Below, in pieces: positions 43,985 through 56,334 of a DNA stretch of 64,000 nucleotides. Source of the stretch: Datisca glomerata (taxonomy: Eukaryota > Streptophyta > Magnoliopsida > Cucurbitales > Datiscaceae); NCBI GenBank assembly GCA_003255025.1, contig QANY01002785.1, positions 962,043 through 1,026,042 of the forward strand. The letters run 5' to 3'. Both the position numbers and the translations under genes were made by a program. Below the pieces are notes generated by a model. That model did not search any database. It worked only from the letters and a program-made list of their open reading frames with translations, and had not been told where the DNA came from. Position 1 is the first letter of the stretch. Each line of letters opens with the position of its first letter.

Positions 43985-45468
43985 GTGTGATATGTATATG
44001 GAAGTGCACGTATCATTAACAAGTAATACACAGATAAGTGAGTGTCGATCTCCATAGGGAATAGGGAATATACAATATTTAACTAACCCAAACAGGGTTA
44101 ATTTGTAAGGAAAATGTTGTGGCAAATTGTTGAGTGATTTTTTTATACTAAGCCTAAAATGTAAAGCGCACAAATGAATAGCTAAAGTGTAATGAGAACT
44201 GGACAGAGAAAGGTTACTCAAATTGATGTGATATTCAATAGGAAATAGGAGGATAGTATAGTCAAATCCCTTTTCATTTACTTTATCAACATTAATCCAG
44301 CTTATATTGCTACAGCAGCTCAACAGCATTACCTTAGCTCAAAGCTTACTAAACTATCGTTGGTGAGACTATCACCCAACAATCTTCGTATCAAAGTTCA
44401 ATCAGGTTTTACGTTGATCAATTAAGTTTCAGACAAAGGGTTGCTAGGTAAGTCCATATGTCTATGCAACTCACAAAATTCCTAAACCTACATGACTCCA
44501 TGCCCATGTATTTCTGATTTAAACATTCAAGCATCGATTAAATTTTTCCATTAAATAAATCCTTTCGAATATTAATCTAACTTGTATTCTAATAGAGATG
44601 GCCAGTCACTAATAGAAATGAACATGCAACACACTTAAATCGAAAATGCTAAGAGAGCTTTGCAATAAAAACAACATCAATATGATAAAGTAAAATCCAA
44701 GTTCAGTTTACCAAACTAGCCTCAAAGTGATTAGCTTGTAATGAGCTCTAATGCATAAACACAATATCTCGAATCCATTGTTTCCAACATAAAGTGAGAA
44801 ATGGGTAAAGGATGTACAGAGATTGAAATGAAGTAAAAGAGAGAGAAAAGAATAAGAATAAACTAGTTATTCTTCGCTCTTCTCTTCTTCCCCTTCTTCC
44901 TTCGTCCTCCTGTTGCCTACCTCATTTTCTTCTCTGTACAGGATCACCTTTGTACCAGGCAGCTGTCAGCTTCTTTTGGAAAATATCTCTCTCTCCTCTA
45001 AAAAAAGAAGCCTTTGTCTTATATAGAAGCCTCGGGAATTAGTGCTTCCTTTTAGAATAAGGGCACGTGTCTAGTACCAAAGCGAGAAGGGGACCCTAAG
45101 TGGCAGGCATTGCCACACCTGGATAACGGTTTCAAATGTTAATGATTTCTCCTTTTCAAATTCATCACCAGCTAGTAACGCACCAGACCATGTGCGAAGT
45201 TTGTAGTGCACGACCATGACTAAAGCAACCGGGACTTGCTATAGCATCAAAGAATACCAAACTTTGCAAACAACCCTGCACCAAAGAAACCCTAATGATT
45301 AAACTACCTAAAATCACTAGAAAAGCTAGTAGGAGATCAAATCAAACCCTAAGACTAAGTATTCAGCAATTAACTAAAAGAAAGGATTAAAATCATCTAA
45401 TGTCCCTAAAACAAGCAACAATTCAAGCTTAGGAATGCTAAGATAACTCTAATTTCTTAGACTTATCA
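43985..45468 (-). mobile_element. Athila/Tat-type LTR, solo or truncated
   Basis: Minus-strand start TGATAAGTCTAAG at 45468, directly next to another LTR. It contains a TATA-like TATATAAGAC near 45022 and, toward 44050, the words 'aagtaatacacagataagtg' and 'gtcgatctccatagggaat' common in Athila/Ogre-type LTRs. The lower end near 43985 is approximate and no PBS follows. The 124-codon open frame at 43955-44329 lies within it and is not a gene. Confidence 0.5.
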
Positions 45469-45881
45469 GGTATGTACAAAAAAGCATACAAACATAAATC
45501 CTTACAATAAATATGATTGTTATTGATTAGGGTGCATACAAGGGTTATTCTTGCAGGAGATTGTTCCTAATTAATAGTTATTGACACAAGATAAACACAA
45601 AACTCTATACTAACCAAGAATTAAAAAGTGATTAAAAATTCTACTTAGACTCACATAAAAAATGAATGAAAAATTTTAGGCACATTAATGACTTGCTAAA
45701 CAATATGCATACAAAGACCATATTTAATCTTTTCTTTATGACCTGAAAACACATTAAAAACTCAATATATGTCTGACTAAACATGTGTGAAATAATTACA
45801 TAAAACACCATTTTTAGTCTTCTTTTTACAAATGTTTTATTTAAACAAAAGATGTCTAAACTGTATTTTATGCACTTATCA
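45469..45881 (-). mobile_element. 3' LTR of Athila-like element E, internally deleted
   Basis: Starts TGATAAGTGCATAAAATAC at 45881 and ends with a GTACATACC word at 45470. Both outer parts match the 5' LTR (50411-51972), for example 'ttttatgtaattacttcaca' near the start and 'taattaggaacaat' near the end. About 1.15 kb of the middle is missing. Confidence 0.7.
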
Positions 45882-47540
45882 TAACCCCAACCAACTTATT
45901 ACTTGTCCCCTAGCAATTCAAGCGTAGATAAAAAGAACTAACCTTTCAACATTTTGTCTTAGAGAACAATAAGAGATTAAACTTAAAATTATACAGACAT
46001 TGACATAAATCCATAATCATTCAAAAGCTAATACATCTCTATAACAATCACACTCAAGTGTTTATGTATCATTTCCAGTGTTGATGATGATTTATGCTAT
46101 GCATGCTTTGAACAAGTCAAAGCTACATTGGCCTCACAAAGAAAATTAGTCAACTATTTATTCTCTCAATTTATTTTCAAAGGATACCATTACTTGAGTG
46201 AAAGGATCAGTGACACTATATGTTTTCCCTTTGGCACAGTTCTTCACTCATCTGTCGGGACCACCCAAAGTTAAAAGGGTTCAACTAATATTGTAATGAA
46301 GTTAGGAGTAGTGGCTAAAATAAATGAAGGAAAGCATGCAAGAAAGGTTATAAATACTCATAGAGTGACAAATGTCATCAAAATATTCAAGGAACACCTC
46401 CAAACTCGAGGCAAAACTAAAAACATTAGGCCTACAATCATTATATTGGGCTATAACATCCAAGTATATAATTATTGCTCAAGAAAATTTTTATTTACAC
46501 TTCATTTTTTTCATGTTTTTAATTTTTCTCAAAGAAAGTTACAAGAATAACTTTTCACCCCACACTTTTTTTCTTTTTTCCTTAAATTCATTTTTCTTTG
46601 CGATTTCTCTTCTTTTTGACAACCCTGAGTGTTGAATGCATTGTGTATATGAAATAATTCTCTTCAATGTTATCTCTAGTTCATCTTCAGAACAAGAGGT
46701 AAAGAGTTGGGGTTAACATAAAAAAGGCGTAATGAAAGCTCAAAGTGGCTTACTAGGGATGTTCCCATGAGAACATCAATGGGGCATTGGCCGATTATGG
46801 TTGTAAATCCTAATTCCTTTAGTATTTTTTAAATGGTGCTCGATCAACCATTCGATTTGATAGACCTTCAGAAAAGTTCTAGCATTCAACCCCTTGTTTC
46901 ATGTCAACTCAAGTAAAAGTCAAAGTATGAACAAAAAAGAGCGAGACCATAGTATTACACCTTTGAGGAGAAATTCACTAGCTCAAATATATCTCACAAG
47001 GGTAATATGGGTAATATAAGCATTTCACTTGTCCTAACATGTGTGCTTTCGTACTGGAGAACATGGCTATTGTGCATTATGATTTGAGCTTAACCATCAT
47101 AAAAATATATTAATCAAGGAATAACGTCAAGATCTATCAATGCTCATAATCAAACCAAGCCATAATATTAATGCTCAGTTATCATCATGGTTGTTAGAAA
47201 ACATCTTAAGACTCTCAAGAAAAAGTTAACTCAAACTAATCAAAATAATGCAAACATTTTTTATATTTTTTTAAATAAATAGAAGAAAGAAACACAAAGA
47301 GGTTAGAAATCCTTTCCCCCGACTTAATTCTTACATTGTCCCCAATGTAACATTTATTCATCCCATGAGAAGAGAAGAACTCACTAACACTTAATAAATA
47401 ATGAAGCAAGGAATGAAAAAAGGAAGAAGAGAAAATATTGTTATGGCGTGCCCTCCATCCTTTGGGTTTCCTCCCAATTAGCACTTGGTTAGTGTCCTTA
47501 GCTGGACTTGTAACTATTGGGCATAGTGGCCTCAAAGCAT
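45882..47540 (-). mobile_element. 3' non-coding part of element E, with polypurine tract
   Basis: Next to the 3' LTR the minus strand has AAGTTGGTTGGGGTTA (45882-45897), a polypurine-tract-like primer. Higher up, 47535-47450 shows SPAKDTNQVLIGRKP, resembling the tail after the integrase of Athila-type elements. Between them I see no gene. Confidence 0.55.
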
Positions 47541-49501
47541 GTGTAAGAAAATTTTATTTGGAAATTAATAAAAGTGCATTTTTCTTATTATTGTATTATT
47601 TGAATTATTATTGATTAATTAATACAAAAATATGAAAATTCTAAATTCATTAATGAGACTATGATCTTGTATTAGTACAAGAAAATTAAGATCATAGATC
47701 ATTAGTCTACAACATATTTAAGCATAAAATCTTTAATGAATGGTTGCTAGTACGACTCGTTAAGCATTTGGAATATAGGTGATCTAGATCCAGATCGATG
47801 ATGTGGTTAGACATCTTAATGAAGGTACTTTATATGATTAGATTTAGTAGGACATCATTGATGTGAATTAATATCTTTATTAACTTATTGTTTATCATAA
47901 AAATTTAATACACATTAATTAGATGATCCTATATAGATTCGTCTAAATCCTGAGTAGTCATGAACTTTTATACATGTCTATTGTATCTCTTGATTTACTC
48001 ATTAAGGTTTGTTTGTAAAACCGGCTAGTAACTTTTATTTTGGAGATTCAGTGACATACATGGCTGGGAACATAGTCTTACAAGATTTGGAATCCAAGAT
48101 TTCTTAATGTATCTTATATTGGTTTCCTTAAATGTTAATTCTGAAACTTAATGGTTATTGAGTTCAAATTTATAATACAGTTATAAATTAACCATTCACT
48201 AGTAAATTAATGAAACTTAAGGACCAAGAGAAAATTAGAAAGGTAAAACGGTAATTTTGATCAACTCTAATTTGCGAACCAATAATTGAAAGATGAACTA
48301 CATGAAGTGATTGTATCAATGGACTACACGAGATTACTTTGTAAATATATTCTATACTAACTGCAATTTCATATTTATGGTGGAGTAATAATGGAATTAA
48401 TAAATAAGATTATTTAATTAAAGGGTTTAATTAATATTCTAGTTTATTGAAGCTTAGAATTATAGGTTCATGGTCCCCAAGCCACCTCTATACTACATAG
48501 TTTAAGGTGTGAATGTTTCAAGACATAAGAAAAGGACTAGCTTACAAAAGGAATTAAGTTTGCGGGGTAAGTATATAATTATGAGATAATTATGTGTAAT
48601 TAATTGATTAAATATTAATTAATTATATCGATTAGTTATAAAATAATTGATAGTGTGACAATATTTTTCATTAATAAATTAAATAAGATTAAATTATTGT
48701 AAGATAATCATTTAAATTTGAATTAACTAGTCTATTAGTTTTGAATTAACAGATAAATTAGTTGATAGGTGTAATCAGATGTGCAAATTTTGAATCAACT
48801 GATATTTAGATATTTATCTGATTAAATAATAAATTTGAAAAAAAATTGCCATGTGGCATATCAGATTGCCACATGCCAATGAGTGATTTTGAATCAGGGA
48901 TTGACATTACATATCGTAGTGCCACTTAGCACTACAATGGTGAGTGACATACTATAGTGCAACACCACACTGCAGTTGTGCGTAGACTGTAGTAGGTCCC
49001 CACTACAATGACACATTTTTGTAATTAATTTCTTAATTGTAAACCCTAAACCCAATGAGCCTTGACCTAGAATATAGATAGATAATATTCTATTCGCATC
49101 ATAAGCAATCAATTGATCAACTAATCAATTAATCATAGCTCTGTGAATTCTCTAATTCTCTCTCAGAATTCTAACTCAAAAGACTTTCTCCAAACACCCG
49201 TGCTAGTGTGTTTTAGGATTGGTTTAGAAGATCTTGGTGTGAATCTCAAAGTCTATTCATCGTGGAATAGAACGTTCGTTGTTGTTACTAGAAGCTAGCG
49301 AGGACGCTAGATAGACTTCAAGAGGTAAAATTCTTTTCTTTGAATGTATGTTAATTTAATGTATAGATATATAATGGATTCGTATAGAAATTATTTTTTC
49401 ATAAAAAATATTTTTTGGGATATATGGCGTCGTAATTATTTTTTCAATCAATAAAATATTTGTAAACCACCCCCTCCGCTATGCACGTCGTGATTCCAAC
49501 A
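47541..49501. mobile_element. LTR nested in element E (about 1.96 kb)
   Basis: Separates two parts of element E that belong together. Starts TGTAAGAAAATT and ends GATTCCAACA, LTR-like TG…CA ends. The last 350 bp ('cagaattctaactcaaaaga' onward) looks like the transcribed end of a LTR on the plus strand. A target duplication is not visible, so exact edges and class are uncertain. Confidence 0.45.
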
Positions 49502-49559
49502 ATAACTGCATTTATCCGACAAGAGACTCGCGTTCATGGAGATGTACATTCTCCACATC

Positions 49560-49879
49560 TTATGTTACAAGAGATTCATTAGTAAGGCTTGAGTCTATGT
49601 GCGTTCACTTTGAACTCCATGTTCATCTTCAAACTCTAAATTTCCACTACACCAGGAAAAAAATAGTAGCAATAAAAGGTCCAACCCATCAAGAACATAA
49701 TTTGTCTTGAAATAATTTAAGGCGTGAATGAAAAAGTAGAACTTTTTGTCTAACAATAAATTTTTTTCAAATCATTTTGTCATGGGAAGCCATAGTGTTG
49801 TCCTTGTACATCTGTGTGTTCTCATAGGCATCGTTTATGATTTCCTCAAGCTCATTTAGTTGGAGCTTCCTTTGTTCAC
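49560..49879 (-). pseudogene. Integrase C-terminus of Athila-like element E
   Basis: Minus strand, frameshifted relative to the next entry: RKLQLNELEEIINDAYENTQ, ASHDKMI, RQKVLLFHSRLKLFQDKL, WVGPFIATIFF and NAHRLKPY. This is the GPY/F chromatin-interacting end of gypsy integrases. It follows directly on the fusion frame at 49880-50212 and is cut soon after by the nested LTR at 49501. Confidence 0.8.
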
Positions 49880-50212
49880 CTACACTTCCATCTCTATGTT
49901 ACATTCCTTCAACTCCAAAAATGCCATGTGCTCCAACTCAACTGGAACATTACGTGGCTTATCATATATAAGCTGAAAGGGTGACATCTCAATTGGTGTT
50001 TTAAATGTTGTTCTATACGTGAAAAATGCATTATCAAGGCGCAAACTCCAATGTTTCCTATCACGACTCAAGGTTTCTACTAGAATGGACTTTGGTGATG
50101 AACTAGATGAAATGGAAGTGTATGATACTTGATTGAATTTAATAGGTGGAATTGGAATTGGATATGAAGATGATGGTGAAGGTGGAACAAATGTGAACTG
50201 CTTATTGGACAT
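49880..50212 (-). pseudogene. Open 110-codon gag-leader/integrase fusion, element E
   Basis: ATG at 50212 lies about 175 bp beyond the PBS, where gag should start. The first 50 residues are Ser/Pro-rich (FVPPSPSSSYPIPIPP) and unassigned. From DRKHWSLRLDNAFFTYRT on, the protein is the C-terminal core of an Athila integrase (TPIEMSPFQLIYDKP). So gag, protease, RT and most of integrase were deleted in one event that kept the frame open. Whether it was ever translated is unknown. No catalytic DDE residues remain. Confidence 0.75.
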
Positions 50213-50387
50213 AAGAGTAGATGATGTAAATTATGAGATCCTTTAAGCTATTAATCTACTTCTTCTCCATTAAGATCAGATATTTAAGCATAAGTACTTG
50301 AAAAGCTAAAAACAAAAACTAAGTACGATGAATAAATAAATAAAACAAAGCAAAAGAAGAATGACAAATGAATTAGGCAAAATGATC

Positions 50388-50405
50388 CCCGGGGACACGG
50401 CGCCA
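50388..50405 (-). other. Primer-binding site, tRNA-Asp type
   Basis: The minus strand reads TGGCGCCGTGTCCCCGGG, close to TGGCGCCGTTGCCGGGG used by Athila-type elements and complementary to the 3' end of plant tRNA-Asp. Confidence 0.85.
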
Positions 50406-50410
50406 AAATT

Positions 50411-51972
50411 TGGTATGCACAAAAGCGTACAAACTTAAATCCTTGCTATAAATATTATCATTATTGAGTATAATAGAAAGAAAGGGTTTTGCAGGATATT
50501 GTTCCTAATTAAAAGTTATTCACACAACATAAACATAAGACTCTATATTGACCAGAAATCAATATGAGATTATAAATCCTATTTCGAGTCAACAAAAGAA
50601 TGAATGGAAACTTGTAGCTCATCACATGCTAGACAAAATGCAGATAAAATATGGAGGGTTTGAAAATGTTTTGATTTTCAAACAAAGTAAAAGAAAATAA
50701 AATTGGAAACTAATATTAGGAAAAGAGTTAAAAATGTGATAAGAAATATGGTTATGGATTCATTCTCCACCTCTACAAATATGGCAATAGTCAATAATCA
50801 AAAATAACTTTCTCAATCTCTAGAAAATAGCCACTTTAAGACAATCACAAGTTCGATTTTCTTGATATTTTCTTACCTTGTTGTTAAGTAAAACAATTTC
50901 TTTACTCAAACTCTCCATTAAACAACCTAGAACAAGTTCTTTAAAATTAGTTTAACGAAAGCAATTAATAAAGAAATATTTGGGTTGAATCAAGAAACAA
51001 ACGAACAAGTTCAGTTTATAAAAGTTCTAAACTAGCAAAAAATTACTAACATGCTCACTTAATTCCACACCCAAGTAAACAAGAATATAAACATAACTGA
51101 AAGAGAGATGAAAAAAATTTCTGAAATTTATAAACTAATAACCATGTATAGGGCTTTTAAATCACCCTCAACCAAAGAAAGAAATTAGTTACACAAGGAG
51201 TTACTCAAGAACATACTTCTAAGTAAAAAAAAACTAAAATTCCCTCCTTTTCGTTGAGTGGGGCATGCCCCCTTTTATAAATGGTGTGTCACAAAAATCA
51301 GTAACTAACTCCCTAAAGTTTCTCCCACAAAGTCAACAAAATTATCTCTTCAAGGACTCTAGCACAAATGGAACTGTTTTTAATTGGTAATGAAAAGAGT
51401 TTAATATTCAAAGTTCGAGAGAAGAGTTGGTAAAGTTTCAGCTCAAGAGGTTAGCCAAGGTCTTTGTTTTAATTTAACTTATCCTTATCCTTATCCTTAT
51501 TCTTCAGTGATTTTAAAACATAATCAGATTTTATCTCACATTTTGACCAAATTTGAACTTTCCAAAAATTTTGGAAAAATATTCAAATGAAAGCTGAATC
51601 TCTTATCTTTCCAACAATACATAGATTCACCTTGTAGAAAAATCCATAACTCTATTGAACTCTCATTTTTCTATGATTTTGCAAATCTGCCTAATTTGAT
51701 GCCTAAGTTGAGTTGATTTTCAGTTTTCAAAAAGATAAGATGGCAGGTTGATCGCACAAGGTGGCATGGAGACTTGGAGGCAGCTGGAGACAGAGTTTTT
51801 GGACAATTTTGAGCTCTTTTTCAAAATCGCTTATTCATTGTGACCTTCAAACACAATAAAATCTCTGAATGTAACATTTGTGAAGTAATTACATAAAACA
51901 CCATATTTAATCTTTTCTACTTACACATGTTATATTTAAATGATGACTAAAGTTTTTTGTATGAACTTATCA
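50411..51972 (-). mobile_element. 5' LTR of Athila-like element E
   Basis: Starts TGATAAGTTCATAC at 51972 and ends CATACCA at 50411, five bases before the PBS. A TATA-like TTTATAAAAGGGGG lies near 51283 (minus). Length 1562 bp. The truncated 3' LTR is at 45469-45881. Confidence 0.8.
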
Positions 51973-52189
51973 CATTTCTATCTCAAGTATCTACAAAGAC
52001 TTTGAACTTGCATTAATATCTTTTATAATACCTCTAGTTTTAGCTCTATCTACTATTCATGAGAACTTTGGTTTTCGAAATCATCGCCGACCCAAATTGT
52101 CGCGAATGGTCTGGTTTTTTTTGGGCTTGTCTAGCTTTGTACCTCGGTCTAGGCCTCACTTCCTCCATCTATTTGGCATTATTGCTCAG

Positions 52190-52800
52190 GTTATAGTCAT
52201 TTTGTGTTGTCTATCTAGCAGGATGACATAGGTTAGACTCTTATGAAATCGTCAACCCATCACAAGTTCTTAAGTTTGACTATACTTTTTTAGTTTTGTC
52301 TAATTGATTTTTTTACCCAGGTTAGACTCATTTTTGCTCATCAGCCTAGCACGGGAGCTCAGGTTAGACATCTCTTTTATTCTCTTTTCTTATCTTTTTT
52401 TTGTGAGACTCCTTTTAACCCATCTACGAGGCAGAAGGACTCATGTTAGACATCACTTTTATTTTCTTTTGTCTACCTGCCATTTCTTAGACTCCTTTTA
52501 ACTCGTCTGTGTGGCATGAAGCTTAGGTTAGACATCACTTTTTTCCCTTTTGTCTACCTGATATTTATGCTCAAGTTAGATCCATTTTGACTCGTCTGCA
52601 GGGCATGAGGGCTCATGTTATACATCACTTTTTTTTCTTTTATCTACCTTGTATTTCTTAGACTCCTTTAAACTCCTCTGCCTAGCTTGAGGACTCAAGT
52701 TAGACATCAATATTTCCCTTATCTAGCTTACATTTATGCTTAAGGTTAGACTCCTTTTAGCTCGTCCTCATGGCACGAGCTCTCACGTTTGACGTGAATT
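52190..52800. repeat. Minisatellite, about 85-bp unit, about 7 copies
   Basis: Each unit has 'gttagactc' or 'cttagactcc', 'ttttaactcgtctg', 'ggcatgagggctca', 'gttagacatcactttt' and 'tttgtctacct'. Unit starts near 52232, 52322, 52405, 52488, 52575, 52665 and 52745. Confidence 0.85.
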
Positions 52801-54084
52801 TTTTTTAGACAGAGAAAGGAAAATTTCCAGAATGTTCCTCTTTTTATTAATTGTTGTTAGTAGTACGACCTCTTTGTATACTCTAGTTAGTGGGTGTAAT
52901 TCTTGAGGTGCTCGACATTTGAGGGGTGGACTAATGTGCACCCATTTAGATCTACAACTTTTATGTTCTTTGCCGCACCACCTCTGTGATTGTGTTGGGT
53001 TCTTCCTGATTAGGTTCAAGGATATCCAACAGAGGAAAGAAAATAGAAGGGGTAAGAGAATTTAGTACCTCTTCCATGAAAACCTTGTTGGAAGTGAAAA
53101 GAAACATTTTAAATTAGCCATTTCCGTTGGGCCTCGAAACATATGTGACCAACTTATGATATTTAAACAAGTTGAAATGCTTAATATTCTAGAAAGAACC
53201 TAACTAAGGGAAGTTCTTTGAATATATATTCTGAAAAGATGGATTCAAAAGAGACCCAGATCAATTATTGGAAATTACAGGAAATGGTGACTCCATTAAT
53301 GACCGGTTTGCTGTGTCCAGTCCTTTCTAGGACTTTTGACTATTAAATATTCATTAACCATTTATCCAAGTTGAAATGCTTATTGTTTTTAAAGTAGAGC
53401 TTCTAAAAACAAAAATTGGTAGAGTAGGGATGGAAGAAATATAGAATTAAAGGAGCAGCTATAGGTTGAGTTTTTAGACTAGAAAAGAGAGTGAGGGAGC
53501 CGTGAAGGGGGTCTCCATGGAAGGAGAAGCGTTTTGCTTCTTAAATTGCATGTACAATCCATTCGGACTCAACGACCGCAGAAACAACAATAGTAGTTAG
53601 CTCTGCTATAGAGGATTATAGAAAGAAAGAATCCCATTTATTTGTGTAGCTTGTCACAACGGTTTTTTTCCTTTTAACGATTTCCTTTTTTCTTTTGGTT
53701 TATCTAAAATTGTTCCCTAAATAATAAAAACAGAAATATGAAATTAGACCCAAATGAAGCGAGAAAACAAAATTTGATGCAGAACAAAGCTGAGAATCGA
53801 AAGAAAAGGACACCGATAAAGAATTAGAGCTCACTTACAGAGAATTTACCTTGTTGAATATCAACTTCAAGAACTTTTAAAGACTTCTTAAACGACTTCC
53901 TAGGGGAAGCTATATACATCTCCACCAACAATAAAACAAACCAAATAAAAACAACTTCTGCAAAAGAGAATCGATGACGCAAACTCAATGGAGCTTAGGG
54001 TTGAGCTCGCACAGGTGGAATATTTTGAGTGTCGCACTTGAGAAAGAGAAGAATAAGGAGAAAATTGAACTCTCTTGTCCAGAC
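52801..54084. other. No recognisable gene
   Basis: Open frames up to 80 codons on the minus strand match nothing I know. Mixed AT-rich sequence. Confidence 0.5.
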
Positions 54085-54245
54085 TAGTTCGATATAGTTT
54101 GATTTGGCGGGACTGGTTTGGTTCGGTTAGGTTTGCCGGCAATGGTTGGGGTCAATTGGTACGATTTGGTTGGGGTGGACCGGTTCATTTTGGTTGGGTT
54201 AGCCAAGTTCGGTCTGACTGGACCGGTCCAATAGAGTTCAACTGA
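54085..54245. repeat. GGTTNGGT-rich low-complexity stretch
   Basis: Irregular repetition of 'tttggttcggttaggtttg' and 'gtggaccggttcattttggt'. Accggtt-type words of this kind occur inside plant LTRs. Confidence 0.6.
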
Positions 54246-54399
54246 ACTTGTTCAAATGGTTTCGAAATCTAGGTGTGGTTAGACAACTAATTTGGTCGCA
54301 ATACCCAATTATAGTTTGAGCATAGACATAAGGGAAGGAATTAAATGGAGGAAGGAGTAGCTCATCGGCATTCAACCGCCAATGAGTGGGTGCAGTGTA

Positions 54400-54500
54400 G
54401 ATAAAGATAGAGAGAGAGGGGGGGACGAGTGAGAGAGAGGGAGAGAGAGAGAGAGAGAGAGAGGACAAAGAAATAACGAGAGAGTGTGTGTGTGTGAGAG
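54400..54500. repeat. (GA)n and (GT)n microsatellite
   Basis: Runs of GA with interspersed GGG and a short (GT)5 at about 54487. It produces spurious Ser/Leu-rich frames on the minus strand. Confidence 0.9.
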
Positions 54501-54849
54501 AAAGACATAAGATATGAAAAAGAGGAAGCACGAAGAGAAGAAACAGAGATGAAGAAGCTTATTGGCATAAGGACGTGGTGGTGCTGAATGCAGTCTGGTG
54601 AAGTGGTGATGGAGAACCGACTAAAAAAATAAAAGAATGAGAGACATGAAGCATAAAAGAAAGATACAAGTAGATACAAATAAGGGAGAAACAGAGAGAG
54701 GAAAGCAAAGAGAACAAAAAAGCTTAACAGATGAAAAGGGAACGAAGGTTACAGAGAGTAGGCACCTTAGAAAGAGAGAGAACAATGGTTTGCTGGTTTT
54801 GGGGGCTAAGTGAGATAGAGAATCTAGGAGATTTTAAAATATATTTTTA

Positions 54850-56197
54850 GGTTACGGTGAGTGATGACTCTAAGTAATTAGAGTTATCTACTATCATTTT
54901 CTACTTTTAGTTTTTGTCATAGGATGATTCTATCTTTCTAGCTAAATTAGCATTAAATGTGCAGTAAGTGCACTCATTCTACTACATCTTTTGTAGGACT
55001 TCAAGGCAGTAAATTAAGTGACTCAATGCTACAACATAAGGATATGATAGTGCTACAGCAATGGACGTGCATGCATGATCATGATTGCATCATTTTAAAT
55101 CTAGTTGGCACCTAAAAGTGTGTGTAGAGCTCGTGCGAGTGAAAAGCACATGAACATCAAGCAGGCACTAATTCTCATGTTGTCCTCATCCTTTTTGCTT
55201 AGCGAAAGTGTCCTATTTCCATTCTTTACCCTAGATTTAAGGTATTATAGATAACACGTACATCATGGAGAGGGTAAGCTTACACATTGTATCGAAGGAA
55301 GGAGACAAAGTTGCAAAGAATAGAGGCAAGTGCAGAAAAGCAAAGGGAGGACGAAGGGGAAGAAGATAAGATCGGGAGATATTCCTTGATTCCTTATTTA
55401 TCCTTCATTTACTTTTGTATTTCTCTTCTTCTTTTGAGCTTGATGTTCTGTATTTAATGGCGGAAATATTTCTTGACATTTTCTTTAAGCTCAGTATGAG
55501 CTAATTCTCTTTAGATAGAGGTATTGACGAACCTTTAGGTTGTTAATCTTGACTATTGATGTTTGGATTGCAAAGTTAATCTAGTAGCATTTTATTCAAG
55601 TGTGGTTAATGCGCATTCTCATTATTTGGCTGGCCACCAATGTATGAGAAAACCAGTGATTTAAATACTAGAAGGGTTTAAATTAGTAGATCATTCTTGG
55701 GTAATGCAAGTTTACTTAATTTTTTAGAGAATTAAGTTGTGGCTTATATAGAAATATGTTATGTACCTTGTAAACCTAAACAATTGAAACCATTTATTGG
55801 AGTTCTTGATTTTACTCAAGCATATGAATGTGTTAGGTCTAATTGAAGGACTTAAGATATAAGGATGTAAATTACTTATACATATGAGAAGTTGAGGTTA
55901 CATCTAGTAGTGATGTTATGGCAAAATAGACAACTCTTAGTTAAAATTACTTTAGCCTATCCAACCATTGATTTACAATACATTTGACTCACCTATTGAC
56001 TCACATCTAATTTTGTCATTTGCACATTACTTTACGATTTAGTAATCATTACCATCTCATTTTGGTACACTTAATTTAGGTTAAAACTGATTTTTGTTAT
56101 CTATTTAATCTTCAACAATCCCTTTGGAGATGACAATCACTTATCATTATATTACTTGTTTATGACACATGCACATGCATATTGATTTCACATAACA
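54850..56197 (+). mobile_element. 5' LTR of Athila-like element F, left end uncertain
   Basis: Ends CATAACA at 56197, six bases before a PBS. It contains the 'gtatgagctaattctctttagat … tattgacgaacctttaggtt' region typical of transcribed Athila-type LTR ends near 55490-55540. The left boundary is not placed; 54501-54849 holds nothing recognisable. Confidence 0.55.
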
Positions 56198-56202
56198 ATT
56201 TT

Positions 56203-56218
56203 GTGGCACCGTTGTTAG
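56203..56218 (+). other. Primer-binding site, decayed tRNA-Asp type
   Basis: TGGCACCGTTGTTAGG against the expected TGGCGCCGTTGCCGGG: four substitutions, all transitions, as expected from cytosine deamination. Confidence 0.75.
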
Positions 56219-56334
56219 GTTTTGATTGAAGAAATTAGTTGTTTAAATTAATTTTGACTCTATAATTAGCTTATTGTACTGAAACTTACTATTATTTTTA
56301 TATCAGGTTTTGAGTTTCTTTGATTCATAGACAA

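Noticed and set aside
43955..44329. 124-codon minus-strand frame, the longest in the window
   Set aside because: It lies inside an Athila-type LTR; its sequence matches no family and LTRs of this type are non-coding.
54238..54679. Two overlapping minus-strand frames of 97 and 105 codons
   Set aside because: Both run through a (GA)n microsatellite and have low-complexity composition; no family resemblance.
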